A DNA stretch of 64,000 bases, taken from the NCBI RefSeq assembly GCF_001887355.1, contig NZ_MPIN01000018.1:62001-126000 (forward strand), given 5' to 3'. This document shows positions 7,008-16,396 of this stretch, piece after piece; position 1 is the first letter of the stretch, and every line of letters starts with the position of its first letter. Source of the stretch: Cystobacter ferrugineus (GTDB lineage: Bacteria; Myxococcota; Myxococcia; Myxococcales; Myxococcaceae). The notes beneath the pieces were generated by a model, which was not told where the DNA came from, made no database searches, and was given only the letters and a program-made list of their open reading frames with translations. The position numbers and the translations under genes were made by a program.

Positions 7008-8548
7008 ACGACGCCCAGGCGCCGGGCCAGCCGCCGGAGATTGGCGCGATCCATTCCCAGCTCCCGGGCCGCCGAGGCCCAGTTGCCCTGGTGCCGCTGG
7101 AGGCTCGCGTTGATCTGCTGCCGCTCGAAGCGCTCCACGGCTTCGCGCAGGTCTCCCACGGGCGCCGGCTCGGGCGGTGGTTCGGCTTGGGCCGGGGCCG
7201 GGGCGTCGCCATTGAGCGCGAAGTCCTCCGCCGACAGGGTGAGGATGCGGCTGTCATCCCGGCGCCGGCCGTAGGCCTTGAGCGCGCTCCGGGCCACCAG
7301 ATGCTCCAACTCGCGCACGTTGCCGGGCCAGGAGTAGGCGAGCAGGGCGGCCTCGGCATCGCCGCTCAGGCGCAGGCTGTGCAGCCCCAGGCGCGAGCGG
7401 TTCTCCTCGAGGAAATAGCCGGTCAGCAACAACACGTCGTGGCCCCGCTCGCGCAGGGCCGGAACATGCAACGGGAACACGCTGAGCCGGTGGTAGAGAT
7501 CGGCGCGATAGCGTCCCTGGCGCACCTCCTCGGCCAGATCCCGGTTGGTGGCGGCGATCAGCCGCACGTCGATGCGGTGCTCCCGGTCCGAGCCCAGGCG
7601 CTGCAACTGCCCGCTCTGCAGCACACGCAGCAGCTTGGCCTGCACCGTCAGCGGCAGCTCGCCCACCTCGTCCAGCAACAGGGTGCCTCCGTCGGCCAGC
7701 TCGAACTTGCCCCGCCGGTCGCTGACCGCACCGGAGAAGGCGCCCACCACATGGCCGAACAGTTCGCTCTCCACCAGCGTCTCGGGCAGGGCCGCGCAGT
7801 TGAGGCTGATGAGCGGCCGGTGCGCGCGGGGGGACGCCGCGTGGACGGCCTGCGCCACCAGCTCCTTGCCGACCCCCGTCTCGCCGCTGATCAGCACGCT
7901 CAGCGGACTGGCCCCCACCAGCGCGATGTCCTCCAGGAGCTTGAGGAAGGACGGGCTCTGTCCGATCAACGAGTGCGGGCGCTCCCTGGCGGCCAGGCGA
8001 TAGCTCTCCGCCCGCTGGAACTCGCCCTCGGCTCGCGTGACGAGCCGTTCGATGCGCTGGGCCACGCGAACGGTGGCCGCCGCCAGGCTGGCGAAGGCTT
8101 GCAGGGATGCCAGATCCACGGGCTCCAGTCTCCCCGGTGACAGTGCGTCCAGGGTCAGCAGACCCCAGATCTGCCCATCCACCAGCAGGGGACAGCCCAG
8201 GCAGTCATGCACCTGGAGGTCGCCCCTGGCCCCCAGCACCAGGCCATCGTAGGGATCCGGCAAGGGGCTGTCGGCGGGAAACCGGGTGGGCGTCGCGCTC
8301 GCGAGCAGGGCCTGGAAGCGCGGATGCTCGCGGACCCGGAAGCGCCGCCCCAGGGTGTCCTCGGAGAGGCCATTGACCGACAGCGGGACCAGCCACTCCC
8401 CCTCCAGGCGCAGCAGCGCGACCGCGTCACACGGCAGCAGCACGCGCAGCGCCTGCAGCAGCCGCCGGTAGCGCTCCCGCTCGGGCAGCTCCCGCGACAG
8501 GTCATCCACCAGGGGAATCAACGCGTGAAGCAGGGGATTGGGAGTCAT
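7004..8548 (-). CDS. norR: NorR-type nitric-oxide-responsive sigma-54 activator
   Basis: 514 residues. The N-terminal GAF domain (about 1-180) keeps residues associated with the NorR non-heme iron site, including the FRVREHPRF arginines, DPYDG and the H-x-C of HDCLGCPL. A central AAA+ domain follows with Walker A GETGVGKE, the sigma-54 contact loop GAFSGA (the classical sequence is GAFTGA), and Walker B GGTLLLDEVGEL. The C-terminus is a Fis-type HTH ending WASAARELGMDRANLRRLAR. ATG 8548 is chosen because the family begins just before the GAF domain; a longer frame to 8740 would run through the promoter. It is divergent from hmp, and three NorR boxes lie in between. Confidence 0.92.
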   Translation of the reverse strand: MTPNPLLHALIPLVDDLSRELPERERYRRLLQALRVLLPCDAVALLRLEGEWLVPLSVNGLSEDTLGRRFRVREHPRFQALLASATPTRFPADSPLPDPYDGLVLGARGDLQVHDCLGCPLLVDGQIWGLLTLDALSPGRLEPVDLASLQAFASLAAATVRVAQRIERLVTRAEGEFQRAESYRLAARERPHSLIGQSPSFLKLLEDIALVGASPLSVLISGETGVGKELVAQAVHAASPRAHRPLISLNCAALPETLVESELFGHVVGAFSGAVSDRRGKFELADGGTLLLDEVGELPLTVQAKLLRVLQSGQLQRLGSDREHRIDVRLIAATNRDLAEEVRQGRYRADLYHRLSVFPLHVPALRERGHDVLLLTGYFLEENRSRLGLHSLRLSGDAEAALLAYSWPGNVRELEHLVARSALKAYGRRRDDSRILTLSAEDFALNGDAPAPAQAEPPPEPAPVGDLREAVERFERQQINASLQRHQGNWASAARELGMDRANLRRLARRLGVV

Positions 8549-8598
8549 TTCGACCACCGGAAGTCGATTCGACTCCGCGCTCCCCAGGTCGAAATGAC
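8544..8598. promoter_or_regulatory. Three NorR binding sites (GT-N7-AC) between norR and hmp
   Basis: Three GT-N7-AC boxes occur: GTCATTTCGAC (8544-8554), GTCGATTCGAC (8563-8573) and GTCGAAATGAC (8588-8598). The first and third are exact reverse complements of each other. The third sits inside a perfect 7-bp inverted repeat, CCAGGTC/GACCTGG. In E. coli, three such boxes are needed upstream of norVW. The first overlaps the norR start codon, which would allow autorepression. Confidence 0.8.
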
Positions 8599-8641
8599 CT
8601 GGGCCCGCCCCAACCCCTTGATTTCCGGATGTCCAGAAGTC

Positions 8642-8655
8642 GGCATGGAAGCTGC
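8642..8655 (+). promoter_or_regulatory. Sigma-54 (-24/-12) promoter of hmp
   Basis: CGGCATGGAAGCTGCT carries GG at 8642-8643 and GC at 8654-8655 with exactly 10 nt between, the invariant spacing of sigma-54 promoters. Transcription would start near 8667, 65 bp before the hmp ATG, and the nearest NorR box would be centred about 74 bp upstream of that start. Confidence 0.65.
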
Positions 8656-8732
8656 TCCTATCAGAGCACGATGTCCCGGGGGTGGGGGTTTTCCCCGCCA
8701 CTCGCGCCGCAACCCCCCTTGGAGCCCATCCC

Positions 8733-9914
8733 ATGCTCAATGCTCAGCAACGTGCCATCGTCAAAGCCACCGTGCCGCTGTTGGAGACTGGTGGCGAAGC
8801 CCTGACCACGCACTTCTACCGCCTCATGCTCGGCGAGTATCCCGAGGTGCGTCCGCTCTTCAATCAGGCCCACCAGGCCAGCGGCGCCCAGCCCCGCGCC
8901 CTCGCCAACGCCGTGCTTCGCTACGCCCGTCACATCGACGAGCTGGAGCAGCTCGGCGGGCTCGTGAAGCAGATCATCAACAAGCATGTGGCCCTGCAGA
9001 TCCTGCCCCATCACTACCCCATCGTGGGCACGTGCCTGCTGCGCGCCATTCGCGAGGTGCTCGGGGCGGAGGTGGCGACGGACGAGGTGATCGCCGCATG
9101 GGCCGCCGCCTACCAGCAACTGGCCGATCTGCTCATCGCCAAGGAGGAGCAGCTCTACGACGAGACGGCCCATGCGCGCGGCGGCTGGCGCGGAGGGCGT
9201 GAGTTCCGGGTCATCCGCAAGGAGCAGGAGAGCGCGGAGATCACCTCCTTCTACCTGGCGCCCGCGGATGGCGGCCCGTTGATGGAGTTCCTGCCGGGGC
9301 AGTACATCGGCATGCGGCTCGTCATCGAGGGGGTCGAGGTGCGCCGCAACTACTCGCTGTCGGCGGTGCCCAATGGGGAGTACTACCGGATCAGCGTCAA
9401 GCGCGAGCCGAACGGCAAGGTGTCCAACTACCTGCATGACCGGGTGGGGCCGGGTGACTCGCTGGAGCTGTTCCCTCCCGTGGGCGGGTTCACCCTGCTG
9501 CCTGGCACCAAACCCCTGGTGCTGATCAGTGGCGGCGTGGGCATCACCCCGACGCTGGCCATGCTGACGGCGGCCCTGCCTCAGGGACGGCCCATCCACT
9601 TCATCCACTGCGCGCGCAACGCCGGGGTCCACGCCTTCCGCGAGTGGGTGGACGAGCAGGCCCACAAGCATCCCCACCTGCGGCGCTTCTACTGCTACTC
9701 CGAGGCCACCGTGGGTGCGCCCCAGCCGGATGCCGTCGGCCTGCTGGATCGCGAGCGGCTCGCGCGATGGCTGCCCGAGGAGCGGGACATCGATGTCTAC
9801 TTCCTCGGCCCCAAGCCCTTCATGGCGGCCATCCAGCGCTCCTTGAGGGAGCTGGGCGTGCCCGAGCAGCAGTGCCACTACGAGTTCTTCGGCCCGGCGG
9901 CGTCGCTGGCATAG
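8733..9914 (+). CDS. hmp: Flavohemoglobin / nitric oxide dioxygenase
   Basis: 393 residues, full length for Hmp. The globin domain (1-140) has the distal Tyr in HFYRLML and the proximal His in NKHVALQ. The reductase part has the FAD motif RRNYSLS and the NAD(P)H motif GGVGITPTLAML, ending with a flavohemoglobin-like VYFLGPKPFM segment. It converts NO and O2 to nitrate in the cytoplasm using NAD(P)H. ATG 8733 follows GGAG. Control by the divergent NorR through a sigma-54 promoter is strongly suggested by the intergenic sites. Confidence 0.95.
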   Translation: MLNAQQRAIVKATVPLLETGGEALTTHFYRLMLGEYPEVRPLFNQAHQASGAQPRALANAVLRYARHIDELEQLGGLVKQIINKHVALQILPHHYPIVGTCLLRAIREVLGAEVATDEVIAAWAAAYQQLADLLIAKEEQLYDETAHARGGWRGGREFRVIRKEQESAEITSFYLAPADGGPLMEFLPGQYIGMRLVIEGVEVRRNYSLSAVPNGEYYRISVKREPNGKVSNYLHDRVGPGDSLELFPPVGGFTLLPGTKPLVLISGGVGITPTLAMLTAALPQGRPIHFIHCARNAGVHAFREWVDEQAHKHPHLRRFYCYSEATVGAPQPDAVGLLDRERLARWLPEERDIDVYFLGPKPFMAAIQRSLRELGVPEQQCHYEFFGPAASLA

Positions 9915-9933
9915 AACTCCGGGTCGTTGGAAC

Positions 9934-9966
9934 GGGCTACCTTTCGTTCACGATGAAAGGTAGCCC
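9934..9966 (+). promoter_or_regulatory. Perfect 12-bp inverted repeat abutting the start codon of the XylR-like gene
   Basis: GGGCTACCTTTC (9934-9945) and GAAAGGTAGCCC (9955-9966) are exact complements separated by 9 nt. The right arm ends at the base before ATG 9967 and contains the only SD-like sequence (GAAAGG). It could be an operator, or an RNA hairpin that hides the ribosome binding site. There is no T run, so it is a poor terminator for hmp. Confidence 0.6.
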
Positions 9967-11595
<1,629 letters not shown>

Positions 11596-11641
11596 GCATT
11601 TCCCGCGTTCCCCGCCGGGCGCCGCCCGTATCATCCGCCGC

Positions 11642-12541
11642 ATGAATACCGGTGTCCTTCCTCCCGAACGACAGTCCTCCCTTCGTCTGAGTGATGGCCG
11701 CACCCTGGCGTGGTCCGAATGGGGACCCACCGAGGGGCTCCCCGTCCTGTTCTGCACGGGCGCCGCCATGAGCGGCTCGCTCGGCTTCGGCGCGAGCGAT
11801 CTCGCGGCGCTCGGCTCGAGGCTCATCGCCATCGACCGGCCCGGCCTCGGCGCCTCCGACGCGCATCCCGGCAAGACCCTGGCCTCCTGGGTGGAGGACA
11901 CGCGGCAGCTCCTCTCGGCACTGGGCTCGCCGCGGGACGTCACCGCCGTGGGCTTCTCCCAGGGTGCGCCGTTCGCGCTGGCCCTCGCGGGCCGGGAGCT
12001 CGTGAAGGCCGTGGCGATCGTGTCCGGACAGGATGACCTGGCCTGGCCCGCCCTGGCGCACCGGCTGCACCCCGACGTGGCCGCGATGGTGCGCGCCGCG
12101 CGGCAGGATCCCGAGGGCTTCGAGCAGTCCTTCGCGGGGATGGCCACGGCGGACGGCTTGTGGCAGCTCATCCTCGGGATGAGTGGTGAGCGAGACCGGG
12201 CGCTCTACCAGAGCGAGCCCTTCGGCACGGCGTATCAACGCTGCCTGCGCGAGGGCTTCTCCCAGGGCGCGCGCGGGTACGCGAGGGATCTCGTCAACGC
12301 GCTGGGCCCGTGGCTGGTGGAGCCGGAGCGCATCTCCGTCAAGGTGGACCTCTGGTACGGCGGCCAGGACACGAGCACGGTCCACTCGCCCGACTTCGGC
12401 GTCTCCCTGGCCGCCCGCCTGCCGAACGCGACCCTCACGGTGGATTCCCACGAGGGCGGCTCCATCCTCTGGACGAGGGCCCGGGACATCCTCGCGAGGC
12501 TCGAGAGCCACGTCTCGGGGAGCACGAGCGGGAAGCGGTAG
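11642..12541 (+). CDS. Alpha/beta hydrolase
   Basis: 299 residues with the alpha/beta-hydrolase fold landmarks. An early strand gives VLFCTGAAMSGS near the oxyanion hole, the nucleophile elbow is GFSQGA, a late acid lies in YGGQDTSTVHSPD, and the catalytic His in DSHEGGSI. Start at ATG 11642 gives family length; an in-frame extension to 11489 would overlap the upstream activator. It follows the XylR-type regulator by 46 bp on the same strand. The substrate is unknown. Confidence 0.83.
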   Translation: MNTGVLPPERQSSLRLSDGRTLAWSEWGPTEGLPVLFCTGAAMSGSLGFGASDLAALGSRLIAIDRPGLGASDAHPGKTLASWVEDTRQLLSALGSPRDVTAVGFSQGAPFALALAGRELVKAVAIVSGQDDLAWPALAHRLHPDVAAMVRAARQDPEGFEQSFAGMATADGLWQLILGMSGERDRALYQSEPFGTAYQRCLREGFSQGARGYARDLVNALGPWLVEPERISVKVDLWYGGQDTSTVHSPDFGVSLAARLPNATLTVDSHEGGSILWTRARDILARLESHVSGSTSGKR

Positions 12542-12676
12542 GCCGCGAAGCGGAGGCATGCCCGGTCGGGCTCCAAGCAGCACTGGGGAGTCCACTGGTT
12601 GAGCCGCGTGAGGCGCCCAACCGTTGGCGTGAACACGCGGGGAGCCCGCTCCGGGCCCCCATGAGGAGGAGCGGAC

Positions 12677-13105
12677 ATGGCGAGGTTGATCCGTGAAGTG
12701 ATGACGCGCAACGTGGAGGTCATCGGTCCGAACGACACCGTGCGTGAGGCGGCCCGGAAGATGCGCGACCTGGATGTGGGGCCCCTTCCCATCTGCGACG
12801 GCAAGCGGGTGCAGGGGATGATCACCGACCGCGACATCGTGGTGCGCGCCATCGCCGAGGACATGGATCCGGTCCGGACGCCCGTGTCCGCCATCATGTC
12901 CAAGGGGATCCAGTACTGCTTCGAGGACGATCAAGCCGAGGACGTGCTCGAGCGCATGGAGGAGTTGCAGGTGCGCCGCTTCATCGTGGTGGATCGAGAC
13001 AAGAAGCTGGTGGGCATCGTGGCGCTGGGAGACCTGGCGGGCGAGGAGAGTGGACACCGCGTGGGCAAGGCGCTCGAGGGCATCTCCGAGCCCGCGAGCC
13101 ACTGA
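12677..13105 (+). CDS. CBS-pair domain protein
   Basis: 142 residues made almost wholly of two CBS motifs: the first around VIGPNDTVREAARKM to DRDIVVRAIAED, the second from QAEDVLERMEELQVRR to GIVALGDLA. Stand-alone CBS pairs bind adenine nucleotides and often act as energy or stress sensors. RBS AGGAG is at 12663-12667. No partner gene is obvious. A GC-rich hairpin downstream likely ends the transcript. Confidence 0.88.
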   Translation: MARLIREVMTRNVEVIGPNDTVREAARKMRDLDVGPLPICDGKRVQGMITDRDIVVRAIAEDMDPVRTPVSAIMSKGIQYCFEDDQAEDVLERMEELQVRRFIVVDRDKKLVGIVALGDLAGEESGHRVGKALEGISEPASH

Positions 13106-13118
13106 GCCGCGAGACGCC

Positions 13119-13141
13119 GGAGCCCGGGTGGACCGGGCTCC
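13119..13141 (+). terminator. GC-rich hairpin after the CBS gene
   Basis: GGAGCCCGG (13119-13127) and CCGGGCTCC (13133-13141) form a perfect 9-bp stem with a 5-nt loop, 14 bp after the CBS stop codon. Only a short T run (TTT) follows a few bases later, so termination is plausible but not textbook. Confidence 0.5.
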
Positions 13142-13202
13142 GTACGGTTTATGGGGTGACGAGCCCGTAGGATGGAGCCCTACTCCATCTGGAGGGCGAC
13201 TC

Positions 13203-13922
13203 ATGTCACCTCGTCTGCTCGGTGCACTCTTGCTGTTGGTGCTCAGCGGGGATGGCCGCTACGCCCTCGCCATGTCCTTTGCCCTCGATGCCGTCATTCC
13301 CGAGATGATGGAGTCGTTCAAGGACATGGCCGACCCCGAGGCGATCAAGGCCTCCATCCTCTGGACGATGACTCTGTACGCAATGATGTGGATGGCACCC
13401 GAACCCGTGTTCTCCAAGGGGATCGCGGCGGTCGCGACGGCCAGTTTCATCTGCTACATCGGGGTGGATACGTTCTGGACGCTCATCCAGGGCTGGCGGC
13501 GGTTGGTAGAGGCCGCGGACATCGCCGCCTTCTTCTCGGAGATTCGCGAGGCGGGAAGGCGGTACGGACGGGTCATGGGAAAGAACGCGGCGAGGGCATT
13601 TGCCCTGCTGCTCACGGCGGCCATTGGCCAGACGGCCTCCAGTTTCTCGGCCAAAGTGCCCACACTGCCCGGTTCGGCTTCGGCGTCCGTGTTGGGTGCG
13701 ACGCAAGCAGGAATCCGCATCGCGGAGGTGGCTCAGGTGGAGGCTGTGACCATCTCGGCCGATGCGGTCACCATCTCTTACGAGCGACTGGATGAAGCGA
13801 CCAAGGGCTGTAGCAGCATCCAACAATGCCAGAAGGTGCTGACGGCGGAACTTCAACGGTTGGCGAAGCTTCTCTCGACCGAGGGTACCTCACTCAACAA
13901 ACTGGTGACCCGGAGCCCGTGA
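13203..13922 (+). CDS. SitA-like toxin remnant lacking the nuclease domain
   Basis: 239 residues. It starts with a hydrophobic signal-like segment (MSPRLLGALLLLVLS) with no lipobox cysteine. A membrane-helix and middle region follows that is clearly related to the toxin at 1804-2652 (PEPV..KGIAAVATA, GRRYGRVMGKNAARAF, AKVPTLPGSA). After AVTIS it goes directly to YERLDEATKGCSSIQQC, which aligns with the last 45 residues of the first toxin (RLQKALGKCKSEETC) including the C-x5-C tail. The HH and GPHPQ nuclease motifs between these blocks are absent. This reads as an in-frame excision of about 80 residues. The next gene is an intact immunity homologue overlapping by 1 base. It may be a dead toxin, or a non-toxic decoy still able to bind the immunity protein. 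Confidence 0.7.
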   Translation: MSPRLLGALLLLVLSGDGRYALAMSFALDAVIPEMMESFKDMADPEAIKASILWTMTLYAMMWMAPEPVFSKGIAAVATASFICYIGVDTFWTLIQGWRRLVEAADIAAFFSEIREAGRRYGRVMGKNAARAFALLLTAAIGQTASSFSAKVPTLPGSASASVLGATQAGIRIAEVAQVEAVTISADAVTISYERLDEATKGCSSIQQCQKVLTAELQRLAKLLSTEGTSLNKLVTRSP

Positions 13923-14506
13923 TGGAGACGACTCGCATTCCGAAGAAGTATTTCAAGCTGTCTCAGGAGGTTGACGGCTCTGGAGGATGGGATCTGGGCA
14001 ATCCCACGGACCCACGGGGCCGGGAGGTGGACAACCCATGGATCTTCAGAGAGGGCCTGCCGGTCGCGGACCCGGGGCGATTAACGCTTCCCGTTGGTCG
14101 CCCGGGTAGGGCTCTCGACTTCACCCTCGCGGGCTTCAGCATCCCGGTCGTTCACGCCAGGGTGACAGCCCTGTTCAAGGAACTGGCTCCCCGTGATGTT
14201 CAGCTTCTTCCGGTGGACATCCCAGGGCAGCCAGACCCGTTCTGCATCCTCGTTGCCACACGACTCATCCGGTGCATCGATGACCATGCCTCCGAGGAGG
14301 TGGAGTATTGGATGCCGGAAGATGGGCGACCCGAGAAGGTTGGACAGTATCGGGACGTGTCCGGCATGCGCATCGATCCCGCGAAAGTCGGTGACGCCAG
14401 GGTCTTTCGCACCTGGGGATGGACCATCGCGCTCATCGTCTCCGAGGAACTCAAGGAGGCCTTGGCGCGGATGGGCGCCACGGGGACGAAGTTCAAGGAG
14501 GTTTGA
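13922..14506 (+). CDS. Imm11/DUF1629-like immunity protein
   Basis: 194 residues, paralogous to the gene at 2654-3247. It shares LFKELAPRDVQLLPVDIPGQ, ATRLIRCIDDHASEEVEYW, VGQYRDVSGMRIDPAKV and ARVFRTWGWTIALIVSEE. Its ATG overlaps the last base of the preceding stop (TGATG), so translation is coupled. Unlike the toxin-like gene before it, this gene shows no deletion, which suggests selection to keep immunity, perhaps against sibling or incoming toxins. Confidence 0.7.
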   Translation: METTRIPKKYFKLSQEVDGSGGWDLGNPTDPRGREVDNPWIFREGLPVADPGRLTLPVGRPGRALDFTLAGFSIPVVHARVTALFKELAPRDVQLLPVDIPGQPDPFCILVATRLIRCIDDHASEEVEYWMPEDGRPEKVGQYRDVSGMRIDPAKVGDARVFRTWGWTIALIVSEELKEALARMGATGTKFKEV

Positions 14507-14554
14507 CCCACGGTCAGTCCCACCCCTTGCCTTCGCCCTCCGTTCACCCAGGGC

Positions 14555-15250
14555 TCAGCCCAGATCGAACAGCAGGGCCTCGAGCGGCTCGGTCGCGGAG
14601 AGCTCCAGCCGCGACTCCTCGGAGATGGCCACGCCGTCTCCGGCCTCGAGCGCCACGCCGTTGAGCGTGCCCGCGCCGCGCGCCACCTGCAGCCACGCGT
14701 GCCGTCCCGGCGCCAGGGTGTACTCCGTCTTCTCTCCCCGGCCCAGCACGGTGCTGTACAGCCGCAGGTCCTGGTTCACCTTCAGCGAGCCGTCTTGTCC
14801 CTCGGGGGACACCACCAGCCGGAAGCGGCCCTGGCGCTCCGCGAGCGGGAACTCCTTCTGCTCGTAGTCGGGGGTCAACCCCTTGCGCTCCGGGAGGATC
14901 CAGATTTGGAGGAGGTGCACCTCCTCGTCCGAGTTGTTCATCTCGCTGTGCCGCACGCCCGTGCCCGCCGTCATCCGCTGCATCTCTCCGGCGCGCAGCA
15001 CGCCCACCGAGCCCATGCTGTCGCGGTGCTCCAACTGCCCGTCGAGCACGTAGGTGATGATCTCCATGTCCCGATGGGGGTGCGCGCCGAAGCCGCTGCG
15101 CGGGGCCACCCGGTCCTCGTTGATGACGCGCAGGGCGCGAAAGCCCATGGCGGACGGGTCGAAGTAGTCCCCGAACGAGAAGGTGTGATGGGAGTCCAAC
15201 CACCCGTGGTTCGCATGGCCGCGCGCTTCTGAATTCCGAACGATCATCAT
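14555..15250 (-). CDS. Pirin family protein (YhhW-like quercetinase-type bicupin)
   Basis: 231 residues. The pirin N-domain metal site is visible: HPHRDMEIITYVLDGQLEHR provides two His and a Glu, and TAGTGVRHSEMN the following His. The C-domain is a degenerate cupin. Some members oxidise quercetin; others are redox sensors. Start at ATG 15250 (or ATG 15247) matches the family onset MIVRNSEARG. The LysR gene just upstream on the same strand is the likely regulator. Confidence 0.9.
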   Translation of the reverse strand: MMIVRNSEARGHANHGWLDSHHTFSFGDYFDPSAMGFRALRVINEDRVAPRSGFGAHPHRDMEIITYVLDGQLEHRDSMGSVGVLRAGEMQRMTAGTGVRHSEMNNSDEEVHLLQIWILPERKGLTPDYEQKEFPLAERQGRFRLVVSPEGQDGSLKVNQDLRLYSTVLGRGEKTEYTLAPGRHAWLQVARGAGTLNGVALEAGDGVAISEESRLELSATEPLEALLFDLG

Positions 15251-15349
15251 GATGCCGTGTCTCCTTCGCCAGACATCATGCGAGTGGGACCCGGCCTGCA
15301 CCAGAGGTGCTCCCCGGGACACACTGTTCTACCCATGGGACGTCGGATT

Positions 15350-16228
15350 TCAGGTCACGGCCCAGCGCTCGCGCGCGAGCTCCACGAAGGCCATCACCTT
15401 GGGCGCATGGTGGCGGCTGCTGGGATAGATGGCATGCACGGGTGTCTCGGTGCCGGCCCAGTCGGGCAGCAGGTGTTGCAGTCGTCCCGCGGCCACGTCA
15501 TCGATGCAGGAGATGTTGGGCAGCAGGGCGATGCCCGCGCCCGCCAGGGCCATGCCGCGCAACATGTCGGGCTCGTTCACGGCGAGGCGCGTGGACACCT
15601 GGACCTCGACGGATTTGCTTCCCGAGCGCAGCGTCCAGTGTTTGGCCTCCCGGGAGGAGCCGAAGAGAAGGCAGTCATGCTTCTCGAGGTCTCGCGGCGC
15701 CTTGGGGGCACCCCTCTGCTTGACGTAGTCCGGCGACGCCACCACCACGCGCTCGATGTTGCCGATCCGGCGGGCCATGAGCGAGGAGTCGGCCAGTTTG
15801 CCCGCGCGCACGGCGAGATCGAACCCCTCGTCCACCAGGTCCACCGTGCGGTCCGTGCACACCATCTCCACCTGTACGTCGGGATAGCGCCGGAGGAACT
15901 CCGCGACGATCGGCCCGAGGATGCTGAAGGTGAGCGGGGCCGTCACGCGCAGCAGCCCATGGGGAGCGGCCTGCATGCGCGTGACCGCCAGCTCGGCCTG
16001 CTCCGCCTCGGCCACGATGCGCGCGCAGTGCTCGTAGTAGGCCTGTCCCACTTCCGTGAGGCGGAGCTGGCGCGTGGTGCGTTGCAGCAGTTGCGCGCCC
16101 ACGCGCTCCTCCAACTCGGACACCTTCCGGCTCACCGTGGACTTGGGCATGCGCAGCCCACGCGCCGCCGCCGTGAAGCTGCCCGCCTGGACGACCTTGG
16201 CGAAGACGAGGAGTTCGTTGAGATCCAT
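15350..16228 (-). CDS. LysR-type transcriptional regulator
   Basis: 292 residues, full length, unlike the truncated LysR at 4296. The HTH is GSFTAAARGLRMPKSTVSRKVSELEERVG, of which the core AARGLRMPKSTVSRKV is typical. The effector domain runs from LLRVTAPLTFSILGPIV to YPSSRHHAPKVMAFVEL, like the CrgA/AaeR group. ATG 16228 is preferred, with GGGAG just upstream; an in-frame GTG at 16249 would add seven residues. It precedes the pirin gene on the same strand by 100 bp and is divergent from the sensor kinase operon. Confidence 0.88.
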   Translation of the reverse strand: MDLNELLVFAKVVQAGSFTAAARGLRMPKSTVSRKVSELEERVGAQLLQRTTRQLRLTEVGQAYYEHCARIVAEAEQAELAVTRMQAAPHGLLRVTAPLTFSILGPIVAEFLRRYPDVQVEMVCTDRTVDLVDEGFDLAVRAGKLADSSLMARRIGNIERVVVASPDYVKQRGAPKAPRDLEKHDCLLFGSSREAKHWTLRSGSKSVEVQVSTRLAVNEPDMLRGMALAGAGIALLPNISCIDDVAAGRLQHLLPDWAGTETPVHAIYPSSRHHAPKVMAFVELARERWAVT

Positions 16229-16396
16229 GCCGCTCCCGGGGTCGGACACCGTCCCAGGGGTGGGAACGGGCTGTCCAGACCGCCCCCTCTAATACAAGGC
16301 CGCCCGGGCTGTTTCCCGGTTGAAGTGTTGGCGGGTGGTTACGGGGCCGGGCCCGCGTTTTCCACTTTTCACCGGTGCGCTACATAGGGGTTCCTC

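Noticed and set aside
8549-8740. Longer NorR N-terminus
   Set aside because: It would cover the NorR boxes and the sigma-54 promoter, and the added residues have no similarity to the GAF domain.
13826-13921. Longer second immunity protein starting inside the toxin remnant
   Set aside because: The coupled ATG at 13922 and the length of the paralogue argue for the shorter form.
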